DNA of 64,000 nucleotides, from assembly GCF_029714405.1 (NCBI RefSeq), contig NZ_CP121650.1, positions 3,601,001 through 3,665,000 of the forward strand, given 5' to 3'. The notes beneath the pieces were generated by a model. That model was given only the letters and a program-made list of their open reading frames with translations, was not told the DNA's origin and made no database searches. Position 1 is the stretch's first letter. Each line of letters begins with the position of its first letter. Positions 16,938-25,423 of this stretch are shown here, in pieces. The position numbers and the translations under genes were made by a program. The stretch is from Bradyrhizobium sp. CB82 (GTDB lineage Bacteria; Pseudomonadota; Alphaproteobacteria; Rhizobiales; Xanthobacteraceae).

Positions 16938-17924
16938 CTATTGCAGACGCTGCGCCTTGGCGGGGTCCCAGGTGGCCAGCACGCGATCACCCGGACGGAA
17001 GGGGTGGGCGTCGAAGGTGGCCTCGGGAACGTGGGAGAACAGGGTGGTGCCGTCGTCGAGCGTGAGCGAGACGGCGACATAGGAGCCCTGGTACTCGGTC
17101 TCGGTCAAAAGTGCCGGGGCGCCGAAGGTGCCGTCCGCGATGGGCTTGATGCCGAGCTGATCGGCGCGCACCGCGATCATCTCGCCGGCATCGGAGAGCA
17201 CGTTGTGCCCACCGATGAAGCGCGCGACGAATTCGGTGCGCGGATGATGGAAGATATCGCGAGCGCTGCCCTGCTGCTCGATCCGTCCGCCGTTCATCAC
17301 CACGATGTGGTCGGCGAGCGCCATCGCCTCCTCCTGCCCGTGCGTGACCTGGATGAAGCTGATGCCGAGCTCGCGCTGCAGCCGCTTCAACTCGCCGCGC
17401 ATCCTGACGCGCAGGAACGGGTCGAGCGCAGAGAGCGGCTCGTCGAGCAGCAGGATCTGCGGCTCGGTGATCAGGGCGCGAGCCAGCGCCACGCGCTGCT
17501 GCTGGCCGCCGGAGAGCTGCGCCGGCAGGCGCGCGGCATAGGGCGTCATCGCCACCAGTTCGAGCAGCTCGCCCGCGCGCTTGTGGCGCGTCGCGCGATC
17601 GATACCGCGCATCTTCAGCGCAAAGGCGACGTTGTCGAGCACGGTGAGGTGCGGAAACAGCGCGTAGGACTGGAACATCATCGCCGTGCCGCGCTTGGCC
17701 GGAGGCAGGTCGGTGACGTTGTGGGGGCCGAGGATGATGTCGCCCTCGCTGACTGCCTCGTGGCCGGCGATCATGCGCAGCGTCGATGTCTTGCCGCAGC
17801 CGGAGGGGCCGAGCAGGCAGCAATAGGTGCCGGCCGGAATCTTGAGGTTGACGCTATCGACCGCCAGCGTCGTGTCATAGCGCTTGGTGACCGAGACAAG
17901 TTCAAGGGCGGCGGGAAGGGCCAT
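16938..17924 (-). CDS. ABC transporter ATP-binding protein (PotA-like)
   Basis: A 328-residue ATPase: Walker A GPSGCGKT (39-46), signature LSGGQQQR, Walker B ILLLDEP, switch His in IQVTHGQEEA, and a C-terminal TOBE domain (residues ~245-328). First gene of the operon; start at the ATG after GGGAGCCCC, giving the usual family length. It would energise the two permeases. Confidence 0.92.
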   Translation of the reverse strand: MALPAALELVSVTKRYDTTLAVDSVNLKIPAGTYCCLLGPSGCGKTSTLRMIAGHEAVSEGDIILGPHNVTDLPPAKRGTAMMFQSYALFPHLTVLDNVAFALKMRGIDRATRHKRAGELLELVAMTPYAARLPAQLSGGQQQRVALARALITEPQILLLDEPLSALDPFLRVRMRGELKRLQRELGISFIQVTHGQEEAMALADHIVVMNGGRIEQQGSARDIFHHPRTEFVARFIGGHNVLSDAGEMIAVRADQLGIKPIADGTFGAPALLTETEYQGSYVAVSLTLDDGTTLFSHVPEATFDAHPFRPGDRVLATWDPAKAQRLQ

Positions 17925-18207
17925 GGGGCTCCCAAGGAAAGGACGATTTAGCGCTTCCCTCGGCAAGGCCCGTGCCAAGCGGAAGTCCGCGGCATTTTTT
18001 TCGGAACTGCGTAGCAATGTCAGATCGTTAGCCCGGAGACGGCAAATCCGGGCGGCGCGGCGGTAGCCACCGCAAAGCATGATGCACGCAAAATGGTCAG
18101 GGATTGTATAAAGTTTCGCCTGTCATTGGATACGGCCGGTCGACTAACCTTTGGAGCCAACGATCGAGCTCCAAATCAACGAGCCCACATTCAACAAGCC
18201 AAAGTCT
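17925..18207. promoter_or_regulatory. Divergent promoter region of transporter operon and GntR gene
   Basis: The 283 bases between the two starts must hold both promoters. An AT-rich ATTGTATAAAG at about 18103-18113 is the best promoter or operator candidate; no clear palindrome was found. Confidence 0.4.
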
Positions 18208-18927
18208 ATGGCCGCCAAAGCTCAGCCGAAGTCTGACACATCGCTCGCAGCCGACAATGGCAGTGACCGCGTCAGCCGTATCCGGGAGGGTGTGACGACC
18301 GCGATCCTGGAGCATCGGCTGCTGCCGGGCACCAAGCTCGGTGAGGACGAGATCGGAGAGATCTACGGCGCGAGCCGCACCCTGGTCCGCACCGCGCTGC
18401 ACCAGCTCGCGCATGAGGGGATCGTCAGCATCGAGAAGAATCGCGGCGCCTTTGTTGCGCGGCCAACGCCGGCAGATGCGCGCGAGGTGTTCGAGGCGCG
18501 GCGGCTGATCGAGCCGTCGATCGTTGATCACGCCATCGACGCGGTGTCGCCGGATTGGCTTGAGCGCTTGCAACAACATCTGGCCGAGGAGCACGCGGCG
18601 GAAAGCCGCGGCGACGCCAGGGCCTCGATCCGGCTGTCCGGCGAGTTTCACCGGCTGGTCGCCGAGATGTCCGGCCACAGCATCTATGCCGGCTTTCTCA
18701 AGGAGCTGATCGCGCGCTCCTCGCTGATCATCCTGCTCTATCGCCGCCACGACACGCCCGCCTGCGGTACCAGCCATCACGCCGAGATCGTCACCGCGAT
18801 CCGCAAGCGGGACAAGTCGCAGGCACGCGAGCTGATGTTCTCACATCTGACGGAGATCGAGGCCGAGCTGTTCCTGAGAGAGCCGGCCGCGGACGAGCCG
18901 CGACTCTCCGACGTGCTTGGCGCCTGA
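18208..18927 (+). CDS. GntR-family regulator, FCD (FadR) type
   Basis: A 239-residue repressor-like protein. Winged helix: VTTAILEHRLLPGTKLGEDE, EIYGASRTLVRTALHQLAHE. The C-terminal FCD ligand domain has FEARRLIEPSIVDHA, SGEFHRLVAEMSG and the metal-binding His in SHHAEIV. An upstream TTG at 18151 is possible. It is divergent from the transporter operon (283 bases), so it likely controls that operon in response to the substrate or its product. Confidence 0.88.
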   Translation: MAAKAQPKSDTSLAADNGSDRVSRIREGVTTAILEHRLLPGTKLGEDEIGEIYGASRTLVRTALHQLAHEGIVSIEKNRGAFVARPTPADAREVFEARRLIEPSIVDHAIDAVSPDWLERLQQHLAEEHAAESRGDARASIRLSGEFHRLVAEMSGHSIYAGFLKELIARSSLIILLYRRHDTPACGTSHHAEIVTAIRKRDKSQARELMFSHLTEIEAELFLREPAADEPRLSDVLGA

Positions 18928-18968
18928 AGGCGGGGATCGCCAAGCCTCCGTGGGGCCAGAGACTCGCG

Positions 18969-19196
18969 TCAATGCAAGCTTTCATTTTCGGCGGCGAGCT
19001 GTCCGTCCTGTGTGATCTCGTATTCGCCGTCTCGCTTCCTCATCCACCCGGACCTGACCATCTCCCGCGCGGTCTGAACAGAGCAGATCGGATGGTTGCC
19101 TCCAGGGTGATACAGCCTGTCATTTCGGACAACCAGATGCCCGTAGAGCTGAGCCTGACGCAATGCCTTGCGCATTCCCGGCGAAGGATTTTTCAT
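18969..19196 (-). CDS. Small conserved hypothetical protein
   Basis: A 75-residue basic protein (MKNPSPGMRKALRQAQLYGH..., VRSGWMRKRDGEYEITQDG). The ending resembles a winged-helix-like 'YEIT..G' segment, but this is weak. Its ATG overlaps the stop of the upstream gene by four bases (ATGA), so the two are translated together. Function unknown. Confidence 0.65.
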   Translation of the reverse strand: MKNPSPGMRKALRQAQLYGHLVVRNDRLYHPGGNHPICSVQTAREMVRSGWMRKRDGEYEITQDGQLAAENESLH

Positions 19197-19534
19197 GTCG
19201 CCTCAAGTGCGGGCACGATAAGCGTTGGCTCAAAGCGAGCGACGCGCCGAAAACCCTGCCAAAGCTCTATCACCTCGTGATCTGCCAGTAGCTCCGCTCG
19301 CAATTTCGCGGTGGCGTCATCGGCGCACATCAGATCAAAGCGGCCGACGATATGTCCGTCAGGGTCCATGACATAGGCACGATAGTCGATCCACCCCCAA
19401 GTTCTCGGCACTCTGAGCTTCAGAAGGTCCAACGAGATGCGCAACTGCTCTAACGATTGTGCGATGTACTCGTCCACAGTGCGGTTCCGAATTTCGGTCG
19501 GACTGCGCAGTGGCTCGGAATCGTTGACACGCAT
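19193..19534 (-). CDS. Conserved hypothetical protein
   Basis: A 113-residue soluble protein with charged helices at the start (EIRNRTVDEYIAQSLEQLRI) and a strand-rich second half (YRAYVMDPDGHIVGRFDLMC, DDATAKLRAELLADHEVIEL). The phrase 'MDPDGHIVGRFDLMCADDATAK' is typical of small Bradyrhizobium hypothetical proteins. First gene of a two-gene unit with 18969-19196. Confidence 0.65.
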   Translation of the reverse strand: MRVNDSEPLRSPTEIRNRTVDEYIAQSLEQLRISLDLLKLRVPRTWGWIDYRAYVMDPDGHIVGRFDLMCADDATAKLRAELLADHEVIELWQGFRRVARFEPTLIVPALEAT

Positions 19535-19605
19535 GGCACGATCCTCCGGCCAAGGTGAACGATTGGAGAGGTCGTCTGTTCCACGCCGCGGAACCGATTT
19601 GACCC

Positions 19606-19707
19606 TCAGATGATGCCCAAGACGATGAAAAGCCCGACCTCCGCCAACAGAACGAGGCCGGTAATCATCGACATGAAAAATACGTCACCCGGCGACAGGA
19701 AATGCAT
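19606..19707 (-). CDS. Very small membrane protein, candidate
   Basis: A 33-residue frame MHFLSPGDVFFMSMITGLVL... ending FIVLGII, almost entirely one hydrophobic helix. A GAGGCGAG sequence precedes the ATG. Short single-helix proteins like this occur in alphaproteobacteria, but length alone makes it uncertain. Confidence 0.4.
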   Translation of the reverse strand: MHFLSPGDVFFMSMITGLVLLAEVGLFIVLGII

Positions 19708-19751
19708 GGCTCGCCTCACCACTTGCGAGCCCCCATCGATAATTCACCTAG

Positions 19752-19890
19752 GTTAAGAAGGTTTCGGCTCCAGGCATGGCGAGTTTCGCCGACGAGGTTG
19801 CGAATGCTCGCGTCTGGGCCGGATTTCACTACCTGTCCTCGACCCGGGTCGATACCGAGATGGGACGGCGGATTGGCGAGCACGCAGTCA
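19752..19890 (+). pseudogene. C-terminal remnant of a vanadium haloperoxidase/PAP2-type protein
   Basis: The frame through the ATG at 19776 reads FADEVANARVWAGFHYLS, then TEMGRRIGEHAVNSVMQP, the helix that carries an active-site His in vanadium-dependent haloperoxidase/PAP2 proteins (A-R-V-W-A-G-F-H). An in-frame stop at 19749 and the lack of any upstream domain show that only the last ~45 residues remain; after VMQP the frame runs into unrelated sequence. Not a working enzyme. Confidence 0.55.
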
Positions 19891-19977
19891 ACAGCGTGAT
19901 GCAGCCGATCGTCGCGACCGGATCACGATGCTTCTTCCGCCGCCTGGTGCGAGCGGTTGAACCCACCAGAAAAGATT

Positions 19978-20007
19978 GCGGCCAGCCATTGGGGGATGGC
20001 TGGCCGC
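19978..20007 (-). terminator. Intrinsic terminator after the BTLCP gene
   Basis: A 12-bp perfect stem (19978-19989 / 19996-20007, GCGGCCAGCCAT) with a 6-base loop. On the minus strand it is followed by AATCTTTTC, and it lies 68 bases beyond the BTLCP stop. Confidence 0.7.
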
Positions 20008-20074
20008 GCGCGAACCGGTCTGGGACGGGGAGGGGTGGGGATGTGACCGGGTCGCGTAACTCGTTCCTTGCTGA

Positions 20075-20701
20075 CTACTGATCCTTTGCGCTGGCGGTGG
20101 AGACCGCCGGCTTGGTATCGCCGAGCGAGACCCAGACGTTGGGATCGCTCTGCGATTGGCGCTTGACGAAGCGGTAGCCGGTCTCGGTCCAGGCGACGAC
20201 ATTCTCGTTCTGATTGTCGAGAATGAACTCGCCCTTGTCGGTCTTGACCGTCAGCACCGCGTGTCCTTCACCCTTCTTGTCGCGCACGACGGTGATCAGC
20301 AGGGCCTCGCGCGGCCATCCGGCGTCGATCAGCATCTTGCGCTTCAACAGCACATAGTCCTCGCAGTCACCGTAACCGTCCGTCGGCAACGACCACTTCT
20401 CGATCACGCCCCAGTGCTCCATGTCGGTCAAAGGCTTGATGGTCTCGTTGACCCAGCGATTGACCTTCAGCAGATCGCGCCATGCCGTCTGCGACATCAC
20501 GATGTCGCGCGGCTGCGACGGACCGCCCTGGCATTGGGCAGCATTGTCGGTACAGAATTCGACCCAGCCGATCGGCGCACGCGTGTTGTCGCCGAGGCTC
20601 GCGTAGAGCAGGCGGCCTTCGCCGGCCTGCACCGTCGCGCTGATCCCGAAGAGCATGGCCGCAACCGCCAGCCCTTTCCCCTGTCCCCTGAAGTCGAACA
20701 T
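20075..20701 (-). CDS. Transglutaminase-like cysteine peptidase (BTLCP, DUF920)
   Basis: A 208-residue exported protein: signal peptide MFDFRGQGKGLAVAAMLFGI, cleavage near VQAGEG. The catalytic triad expected for bacterial transglutaminase-like cysteine proteinases is seen: Cys113 in GYGDCEDYVLLK, His147 in GEGHAVLTV and Asp162 in FILDNQNENVV. In proteobacteria related enzymes (LapG) cut adhesins under c-di-GMP control, but most rhizobial copies are uncharacterised. A PilZ gene lies upstream on the same strand. Well-formed terminator after it. Confidence 0.88.
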   Translation of the reverse strand: MFDFRGQGKGLAVAAMLFGISATVQAGEGRLLYASLGDNTRAPIGWVEFCTDNAAQCQGGPSQPRDIVMSQTAWRDLLKVNRWVNETIKPLTDMEHWGVIEKWSLPTDGYGDCEDYVLLKRKMLIDAGWPREALLITVVRDKKGEGHAVLTVKTDKGEFILDNQNENVVAWTETGYRFVKRQSQSDPNVWVSLGDTKPAVSTASAKDQ

Positions 20702-21031
20702 CGTGGCCCCTGTTTCTTGTTGGGACCACAAATCGCACGAAGCTTTTGCGTTGCCGCTAAGTGAGCCAAGTCAAGTCGAGACGAATACAAGTAAAACGAG
20801 CGCTGAATGCGATTTAGATTTGAGTAGAACTCGACTAAAATTCGAGAATACTGCAATTGAATAAAATTGTAGGCATTAACGGACGAAGGTCGGGGAACTC
20901 AGCGTTTTCGCTCCGCGTGGCCGCCCGCGTTAACCGGCAGCCGCATCCGCGCGAGGTGCGGAAGAGACGGCGTCCGCGCTGCGAAGTCGCCTTTTCCGGC
21001 TCGATTGCTGGATTTTTCAAACCGTTGCGCT
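20702..21031. promoter_or_regulatory. Intergenic region with AT-rich promoter candidate
   Basis: Upstream of the BTLCP gene. Bases 20755-20880 are strongly AT-rich for this genome and contain CTCGACTAAAATTCGAG (a short inverted repeat at about 20827-20843). Probably the BTLCP promoter; no gene seen. Confidence 0.4.
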
Positions 21032-21643
21032 TTACCGCGCGGTAACGCTCTCTTCGAGAGTCTCGACCGGCTGCTCGTGGACGAACTCGAGCGCGAAGCC
21101 ATCTTCGAGGTTCCTGACCACGCGGCCCTGGACGCGGCCGAGCATGACCTGCGATTTCAGCGGCGGCCGGTTCTCCGCGGCAATGGCGGCGCCGGACAGC
21201 GACAGGTCGATGATGCGGCAGGTCATCTTGGTGCCGTCTTCGAGCGTGAGCACCGCGATCGGGTTGCGCGGCACGATACGGTCGTGGCGGCGATCTTCCG
21301 GCAGATTCAGGATGTCGCGGTTGGCGAGCCAGGTGAGCTGGGCGGCGAGCTTGTCGCGCTTGCGCGGCGTTGCCCCGATCGTCATGGCGAACCCGTTGTC
21401 GATGATCCGGGTGATCTTGCCCTCGACGCGGCCGATATGGTCGAGATAGGCGACGACACGGTCGCCGACATTGCCGATGCCCGGCGCGAGCAAAGCGAGG
21501 CCGCCCGGTGACATGTTGATCACCTGGCAGGGGAATTCACGGCGGTCCGGCAGCATATAGCGGCCGAGCAGATGCACTTTCACCCGCTGGAAACGCCGAC
21601 GTTCCTCGGCGGCCGGAAGAAATTTTTTGTTCGCCAACGCCAT
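21032..21643 (-). CDS. Two-domain PilZ protein (c-di-GMP binding)
   Basis: A 203-residue cytosolic protein from MALANKKFLPAAEERRRFQR. Two PilZ repeats: first with RRRFQR and INMSPGGLAL (the R-x-x-x-R ... N-x-S-x-x-G motif), second with DRRHDR and IIDLSLSGAAI (full D-x-S-x-x-G). Both arginine motifs are kept at least in part, so c-di-GMP binding is likely. Downstream targets unknown; possible link to motility, adhesion or polysaccharide control. Confidence 0.85.
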   Translation of the reverse strand: MALANKKFLPAAEERRRFQRVKVHLLGRYMLPDRREFPCQVINMSPGGLALLAPGIGNVGDRVVAYLDHIGRVEGKITRIIDNGFAMTIGATPRKRDKLAAQLTWLANRDILNLPEDRRHDRIVPRNPIAVLTLEDGTKMTCRIIDLSLSGAAIAAENRPPLKSQVMLGRVQGRVVRNLEDGFALEFVHEQPVETLEESVTAR

Positions 21644-21923
21644 TTTCACTACCCGACCCCCGCCTGGGCGGAGTCCCAACGACCCTAAGGCGCATAGGGT
21701 TAACGCGCCGTTAGCGGGATGCCGTTAGCGGGATGCCCTGGGGTGAGGTTGATGTCCTTGGTCAAGCGGCCTCATAGCCTGGATAGAGCGCGCGGCGAAA
21801 TCCGGGTCCCGCATTCCGATGCGCTCCGTGCGGGCTACGGCTGCTTGGCAGCGCCGTCTGCCTCACATACGCTCCGCATCAGCTCGCGACATTCGACACA
21901 AGACGGGCAGCAAGGAAATCGCC

Positions 21924-23075
21924 ATGGAGTCGATCCGCGTATGCACTCACGCCGGGCCGGGCGCTGAACCCGTCATCCGCGCCGTGCCGTGGCCGAAGGT
22001 CGGGAAGAAGGCCGCCCTGATCAAGATCGGTGCCTGCGGCGTCTGCGGTACCGACCTGCACATTCTCAGGGGACATTGGCCGAAGCCGCTGCCCTGGCCC
22101 TTCACGCTCGGACATGAGCTCGGCGGCGTCATCGTCGAATGCGGCGACGAGTTCACTGAGGATTTCATGAGCAAGCCCCTTCACGTCGGATCAAAGGTGA
22201 TGATCCCGCCGCTGATGCCCTGCGGCCGCTGCTACTACTGCATCCATTATCCGGCGACGGCCAACAAGTGCCTGACGCCGGTCTATTACGGCCGCTACCT
22301 CGGCTTCGACATGGCGCCGCATTTGTGGGGCGGCTGGGCCGAATATGTCTATGTCGATCTCGACATGCTGCCGGGCACCAAGATCTACAAGCTGCCCGAC
22401 GACATGTCGCTGCGGCTGGGCGCGCTGTCCGAGCCGCTCACGTCCTGCATCCGCGCCTTCAACCGCGCGAGCCGCGCCGGCGGCTTCACCTGGGGCGACA
22501 CGGTCGTCATCCAGGGGACGGGTCCGATCGGCATTCTCGCGGTCGCGGCTGCCCGGGAGATGGGAGCAGGCCGCGTGATCTGCGTCGGCGCGCCGGAAGA
22601 GCCGCGGCTCAAGCTTGCGCGCGAGTTCGGCGCGGAGGCGACGGTGAATATCGATGAGCAGAAGTCACCGCAGGATCGCATCAAGGCCGTGCGCGACATC
22701 GTCGGCGGTTTCGGTGCCGATCTCGTGATGGACTGCTCGGGCCATCCTACCGCCGGCCCCGAAGGCATCGAGATGCTGCGCGACGGCGGCACCTATGTCG
22801 AGATGGGCCAGTTCACGGATGCCGGATCGATCGAGACCTCATGGCATCGCATCTGCACCAAGGACCTCAACGTGCTCGGCTCCTGGGGCTTTACGGGCAA
22901 CGATCTGCCGCTCGGCGTCGACATGCTCTACCGCACGGCGGGTAAATATCCGTGGCTGAAGATGCAGACGATCTATCCGTTCACGGAACAGGGCGTCGCG
23001 CAGGCGGTGGCGGATGCGATGGCGATGAAGACGGTGAAGTCGACCATCGTGCCGTGGCCGGAACTGCTCGCGTGA
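21924..23075 (+). CDS. Zinc-dependent alcohol dehydrogenase family protein
   Basis: A 383-residue MDR-family oxidoreductase. Catalytic zinc ligands Cys41 (ACGVCGTDLH) and His64-Glu65 (GHELGG); structural zinc four-cysteine loop MPCGRCYYC...NKC; Rossmann motif GTGPIG. Start at the ATG after AAGGAAATCGCC; the frame is open farther upstream without homology. Substrate unknown: sugars, polyols or alcohols are usual. It stands alone between PilZ and a membrane protein gene. Confidence 0.9.
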   Translation: MESIRVCTHAGPGAEPVIRAVPWPKVGKKAALIKIGACGVCGTDLHILRGHWPKPLPWPFTLGHELGGVIVECGDEFTEDFMSKPLHVGSKVMIPPLMPCGRCYYCIHYPATANKCLTPVYYGRYLGFDMAPHLWGGWAEYVYVDLDMLPGTKIYKLPDDMSLRLGALSEPLTSCIRAFNRASRAGGFTWGDTVVIQGTGPIGILAVAAAREMGAGRVICVGAPEEPRLKLAREFGAEATVNIDEQKSPQDRIKAVRDIVGGFGADLVMDCSGHPTAGPEGIEMLRDGGTYVEMGQFTDAGSIETSWHRICTKDLNVLGSWGFTGNDLPLGVDMLYRTAGKYPWLKMQTIYPFTEQGVAQAVADAMAMKTVKSTIVPWPELLA

Positions 23076-23168
23076 TTTCCTTGCCCAGAAAGTTCCATCA
23101 AGACTCCGCGAGATATCCGCGCGGCGGTGAAACTTAGGTCCAAGTTTCGGCTTTCTCTTCACGGGAGA

Positions 23169-23687
23169 ATGACCGTGAAGCAAATCCTGAAACCAGTCAC
23201 CTACGTCCTGGCCGCCGTCTACTTTCTGGTGGACGCGGTCTTCATGGCCGTGGCGAGGCCCATATCGCGCTGGCTTGGACGCCATCTGGAATTCAAGCGG
23301 TTGCGGGCCTGGATCAGATCGCTGCCGCCTTATCCCTCGCTCGCCTTGTTCTCCGTGCCCGTGATCATCCTGGAACCGATCAAGCCCGTGGCCGCCTATC
23401 TGGCCGCAACCGGCCAGGTCTTGAGTGGCGCTGCGGCTTTCCTCGTCGGCGAGTTGCTCAAGCTCGTGCTGGTCGAGCGCCTGTTCCATCTCACGCGCGA
23501 CAAGCTGATGAGGATTCCAGCCTTCGCCTGGGCCTATACGAGGTTCGTCGAGGCCAAGGCTTGGCTGCAAGAGACCGAAGCCTGGCGTGCCATTCGTGCC
23601 TTGAGCCACGCGGCGCGCGACCATGTTGCGCAGGCCAGAGCAAGGCTTGCCGGCAGCTTCAGCAAGCTGGCGACCTTTCGGGACTAG
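23169..23687 (+). CDS. Membrane protein of unknown function
   Basis: A 172-residue protein with two or three hydrophobic segments (VTYVLAAVYFLVDAVFMAVA, PSLALFSVPVIILEPIKPVA, TGQVLSGAAAFLVGELLKLV) and a basic amphipathic C-terminal helix. A GGGAGA ribosome site directly precedes the ATG, favouring it over the GTG at 23127. Looks like a conserved rhizobial inner-membrane protein; no known role. Confidence 0.75.
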   Translation: MTVKQILKPVTYVLAAVYFLVDAVFMAVARPISRWLGRHLEFKRLRAWIRSLPPYPSLALFSVPVIILEPIKPVAAYLAATGQVLSGAAAFLVGELLKLVLVERLFHLTRDKLMRIPAFAWAYTRFVEAKAWLQETEAWRAIRALSHAARDHVAQARARLAGSFSKLATFRD

Positions 23688-23710
23688 TGTCCGATAGGGC
23701 AATCGGCCCT

Positions 23711-24121
23711 TTAGGCGAGCTTGCGCGGTGCCGCGGTCGCCTTGTTTCCGGTGTTCGGCGTGCCGGTCGGCTCAATCAACAGGAGATGAACCTCTTCATG
23801 CGCCACCGGTCGATGGTCGACGCCCCGGGGAACGATATAAAGCTCGCCCGGCTTGAGCGTCACCGTGCGATCGCGCAATTCGATGTCGAGGTTGCCTTTC
23901 AGGACGAGAAAGAAGTCGTCGGTGTCATCGTGCTTGTGCCAGTTGAACTCTCCCTTCACCTTCACCACCATCACATCGCAGTCATTGAAGGTGGCGACGG
24001 TGCGTGGAGACCAGAACTCCTGGAATGTCGCGAGCTTGTCGGCAAGCGATATCTTCCATGAGTCACCCGTGTTGCGTGCATCTCGTGCAGTGGCGATTTG
24101 GGATCGAACTGCCGACGCCAC
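23711..24121 (-). CDS. Cupin domain protein
   Basis: A 136-residue small beta-barrel with the cupin metal motif: GEFNWHKHDDTDDFFLVLKG (motif 1) and PRGVDHRPVAHEE (motif 2). Usually binds a divalent metal; may be an enzyme or sensor. The start is unsure: the longest frame uses a GTG at 24121, while homologues commonly start close to DSWKISLADKLATF. Convergent with the membrane protein gene. Confidence 0.82.
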   Translation of the reverse strand: MASAVRSQIATARDARNTGDSWKISLADKLATFQEFWSPRTVATFNDCDVMVVKVKGEFNWHKHDDTDDFFLVLKGNLDIELRDRTVTLKPGELYIVPRGVDHRPVAHEEVHLLLIEPTGTPNTGNKATAAPRKLA

Positions 24122-24157
24122 AAGGGGCCGCTCGTAGCTGCCGCGAGCGGGATGCCG

Positions 24158-24246
24158 GAGGTTGGGTTAGGGAAGCGTAACCCATCACCTCACTCAACGC
24201 GCGGAAGCCAAAGAGGTGGGTTACGCCTTCGGCTAACCCACCCTTG
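24158..24246. repeat. Palindromic dispersed repeat, copy 1 (with 52484-52577)
   Basis: An ~89-base element with inverted ends: TTGGGTTAGGGAAGCGTAAC near the left end and GTTACGCCTTCGGCTAACCC near the right. The same element lies at 52484-52577. It is a REP-like palindrome frequent in Bradyrhizobium intergenic DNA by my recollection. The IS110 element starts within about 20 bases of its right end. Confidence 0.75.
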
Positions 24247-24274
24247 TATTAGCCCGATCTCTTATGATGGTGCC

Positions 24275-24318
24275 GTTCCGTGAGGAATGGCCCAGCCCGG
24301 GTGACGGCCCGAGCTGGG
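24275..24318 (+). ncRNA. Candidate bridge-RNA region of the IS110 element
   Basis: Two consecutive hairpins: CGTTCC-GTGA-GGAATG (about 24274-24289) and a 10-bp stem with one mismatch at 24291-24318 (CCCAGCCCGGG ... CCCGAGCTGGG). They lie in the ~200-base non-coding left end before the transposase, where IS110-group elements encode their bridge RNA. Expression and target loops cannot be shown from sequence; the limits given cover only the hairpins. Confidence 0.4.
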
Positions 24319-24454
24319 TCGCCGTTCGATCGGATCGGTACCCATCGAAGCCTTAAGGGCTGTCCGACGTAGCGAGATCGCGACCGGCACTTCATCGGGA
24401 CCCGAATGGTTGAACGAACTTGAGGTTCGCATAACAAGGGAGGGATCGACGAAG

Positions 24455-25423
24455 GTGGGCAAGCATACCACGACCTGTGCCGGGGTCGATACCGGCAAAC
24501 GGAAGCTTGATGTGGCGATCGAGGGCCGCCGCGAGCAGTTGCAGGTGGAGAACACGTCGGAAGGTCACGAGGCTTTGTTGGCGTGGCTGCGACAGCATCG
24601 CGTCAAGCGCATCGGCATCGAGGCGAGCGGCGGTTACGAACAGCCTGTCGTCGCTGAACTGCGACGCAAGCGGTTTGTGGTTGTGGTGTTTCAGCCGGCT
24701 CAGGTCCGGGCCTATGCCAAATTCCACTTGCGGCGGGCCAAGAACGATAAGATCGATGCTGCTCTTATCGCAGCTTGCACCGCAGCGGTGCGGAAGATCC
24801 ATGCCGCTCCCGATCCTCGGTTGCGGCCATTCGCCGAGCAACTGACCATGATCGATCAGATCGGCGAGGATATCGCGCGCCTCAAGAACAGGATCGAGAG
24901 CTGCCGCAATGTAGGGATTAACCAGCTCTGGCATGAGGATATCGCGCGTTTGGAACAACGTGAGAAGGCCGCACTCAAGGCTCTGGTCGCCTCGATCTGC
25001 AAGCATCCCGACCTTGCCAAGAGGCTTGCGCTGATCAACAGCGTCGACGGCATCGGGCTGCCGACCGCCGTTGCCATCCTGGTGCGTCTGCCTGAGATCG
25101 GCCGGATCACACGGGAGCAAGCTGTCGCTCTCGCCGGACTTGCGCCCTATGACGACGACAGCGGCGACCAGGTCGGGGTTCGGCATATTGAAGGCGGACG
25201 AAAGCGGCTGCGTCGCGCCCTTTATACCGCTTCACTGGCTGCATCGTTTCGATGGAATCCACAGCTCATCGAGCTCTACCGCAGGCTGACCGCAGCCGGA
25301 AAGGAACACAAGCGCGCGCTCGTTGCCTGTGCCAGGAAGATGCTCATCTTTGCCAACACAGTGGTGGCTCGCGGCACGCCATGGTGCGGCGAACCGCCGG
25401 TGCGATCCTTCTCTGTTTCTTAG
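24455..25423 (+). CDS. IS110-family transposase
   Basis: A 322-residue recombinase. The RuvC-like DEDD domain is complete: Asp12 (GVDTGKRKLDV), Glu56 (GIEASGGYE), Asp98/Asp101 (KNDKIDAAL). The C-terminal Transposase_20 domain has VDGIGLPTAVAILVRLPEIG, APYDDDSG and GGRKRLRRALY. I chose the GTG at 24455, preceded by AGGGAGGG; the longer frame from a TTG at 24410 is possible. No disruption seen, so it may be active. Confidence 0.88.
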   Translation: MGKHTTTCAGVDTGKRKLDVAIEGRREQLQVENTSEGHEALLAWLRQHRVKRIGIEASGGYEQPVVAELRRKRFVVVVFQPAQVRAYAKFHLRRAKNDKIDAALIAACTAAVRKIHAAPDPRLRPFAEQLTMIDQIGEDIARLKNRIESCRNVGINQLWHEDIARLEQREKAALKALVASICKHPDLAKRLALINSVDGIGLPTAVAILVRLPEIGRITREQAVALAGLAPYDDDSGDQVGVRHIEGGRKRLRRALYTASLAASFRWNPQLIELYRRLTAAGKEHKRALVACARKMLIFANTVVARGTPWCGEPPVRSFSVS

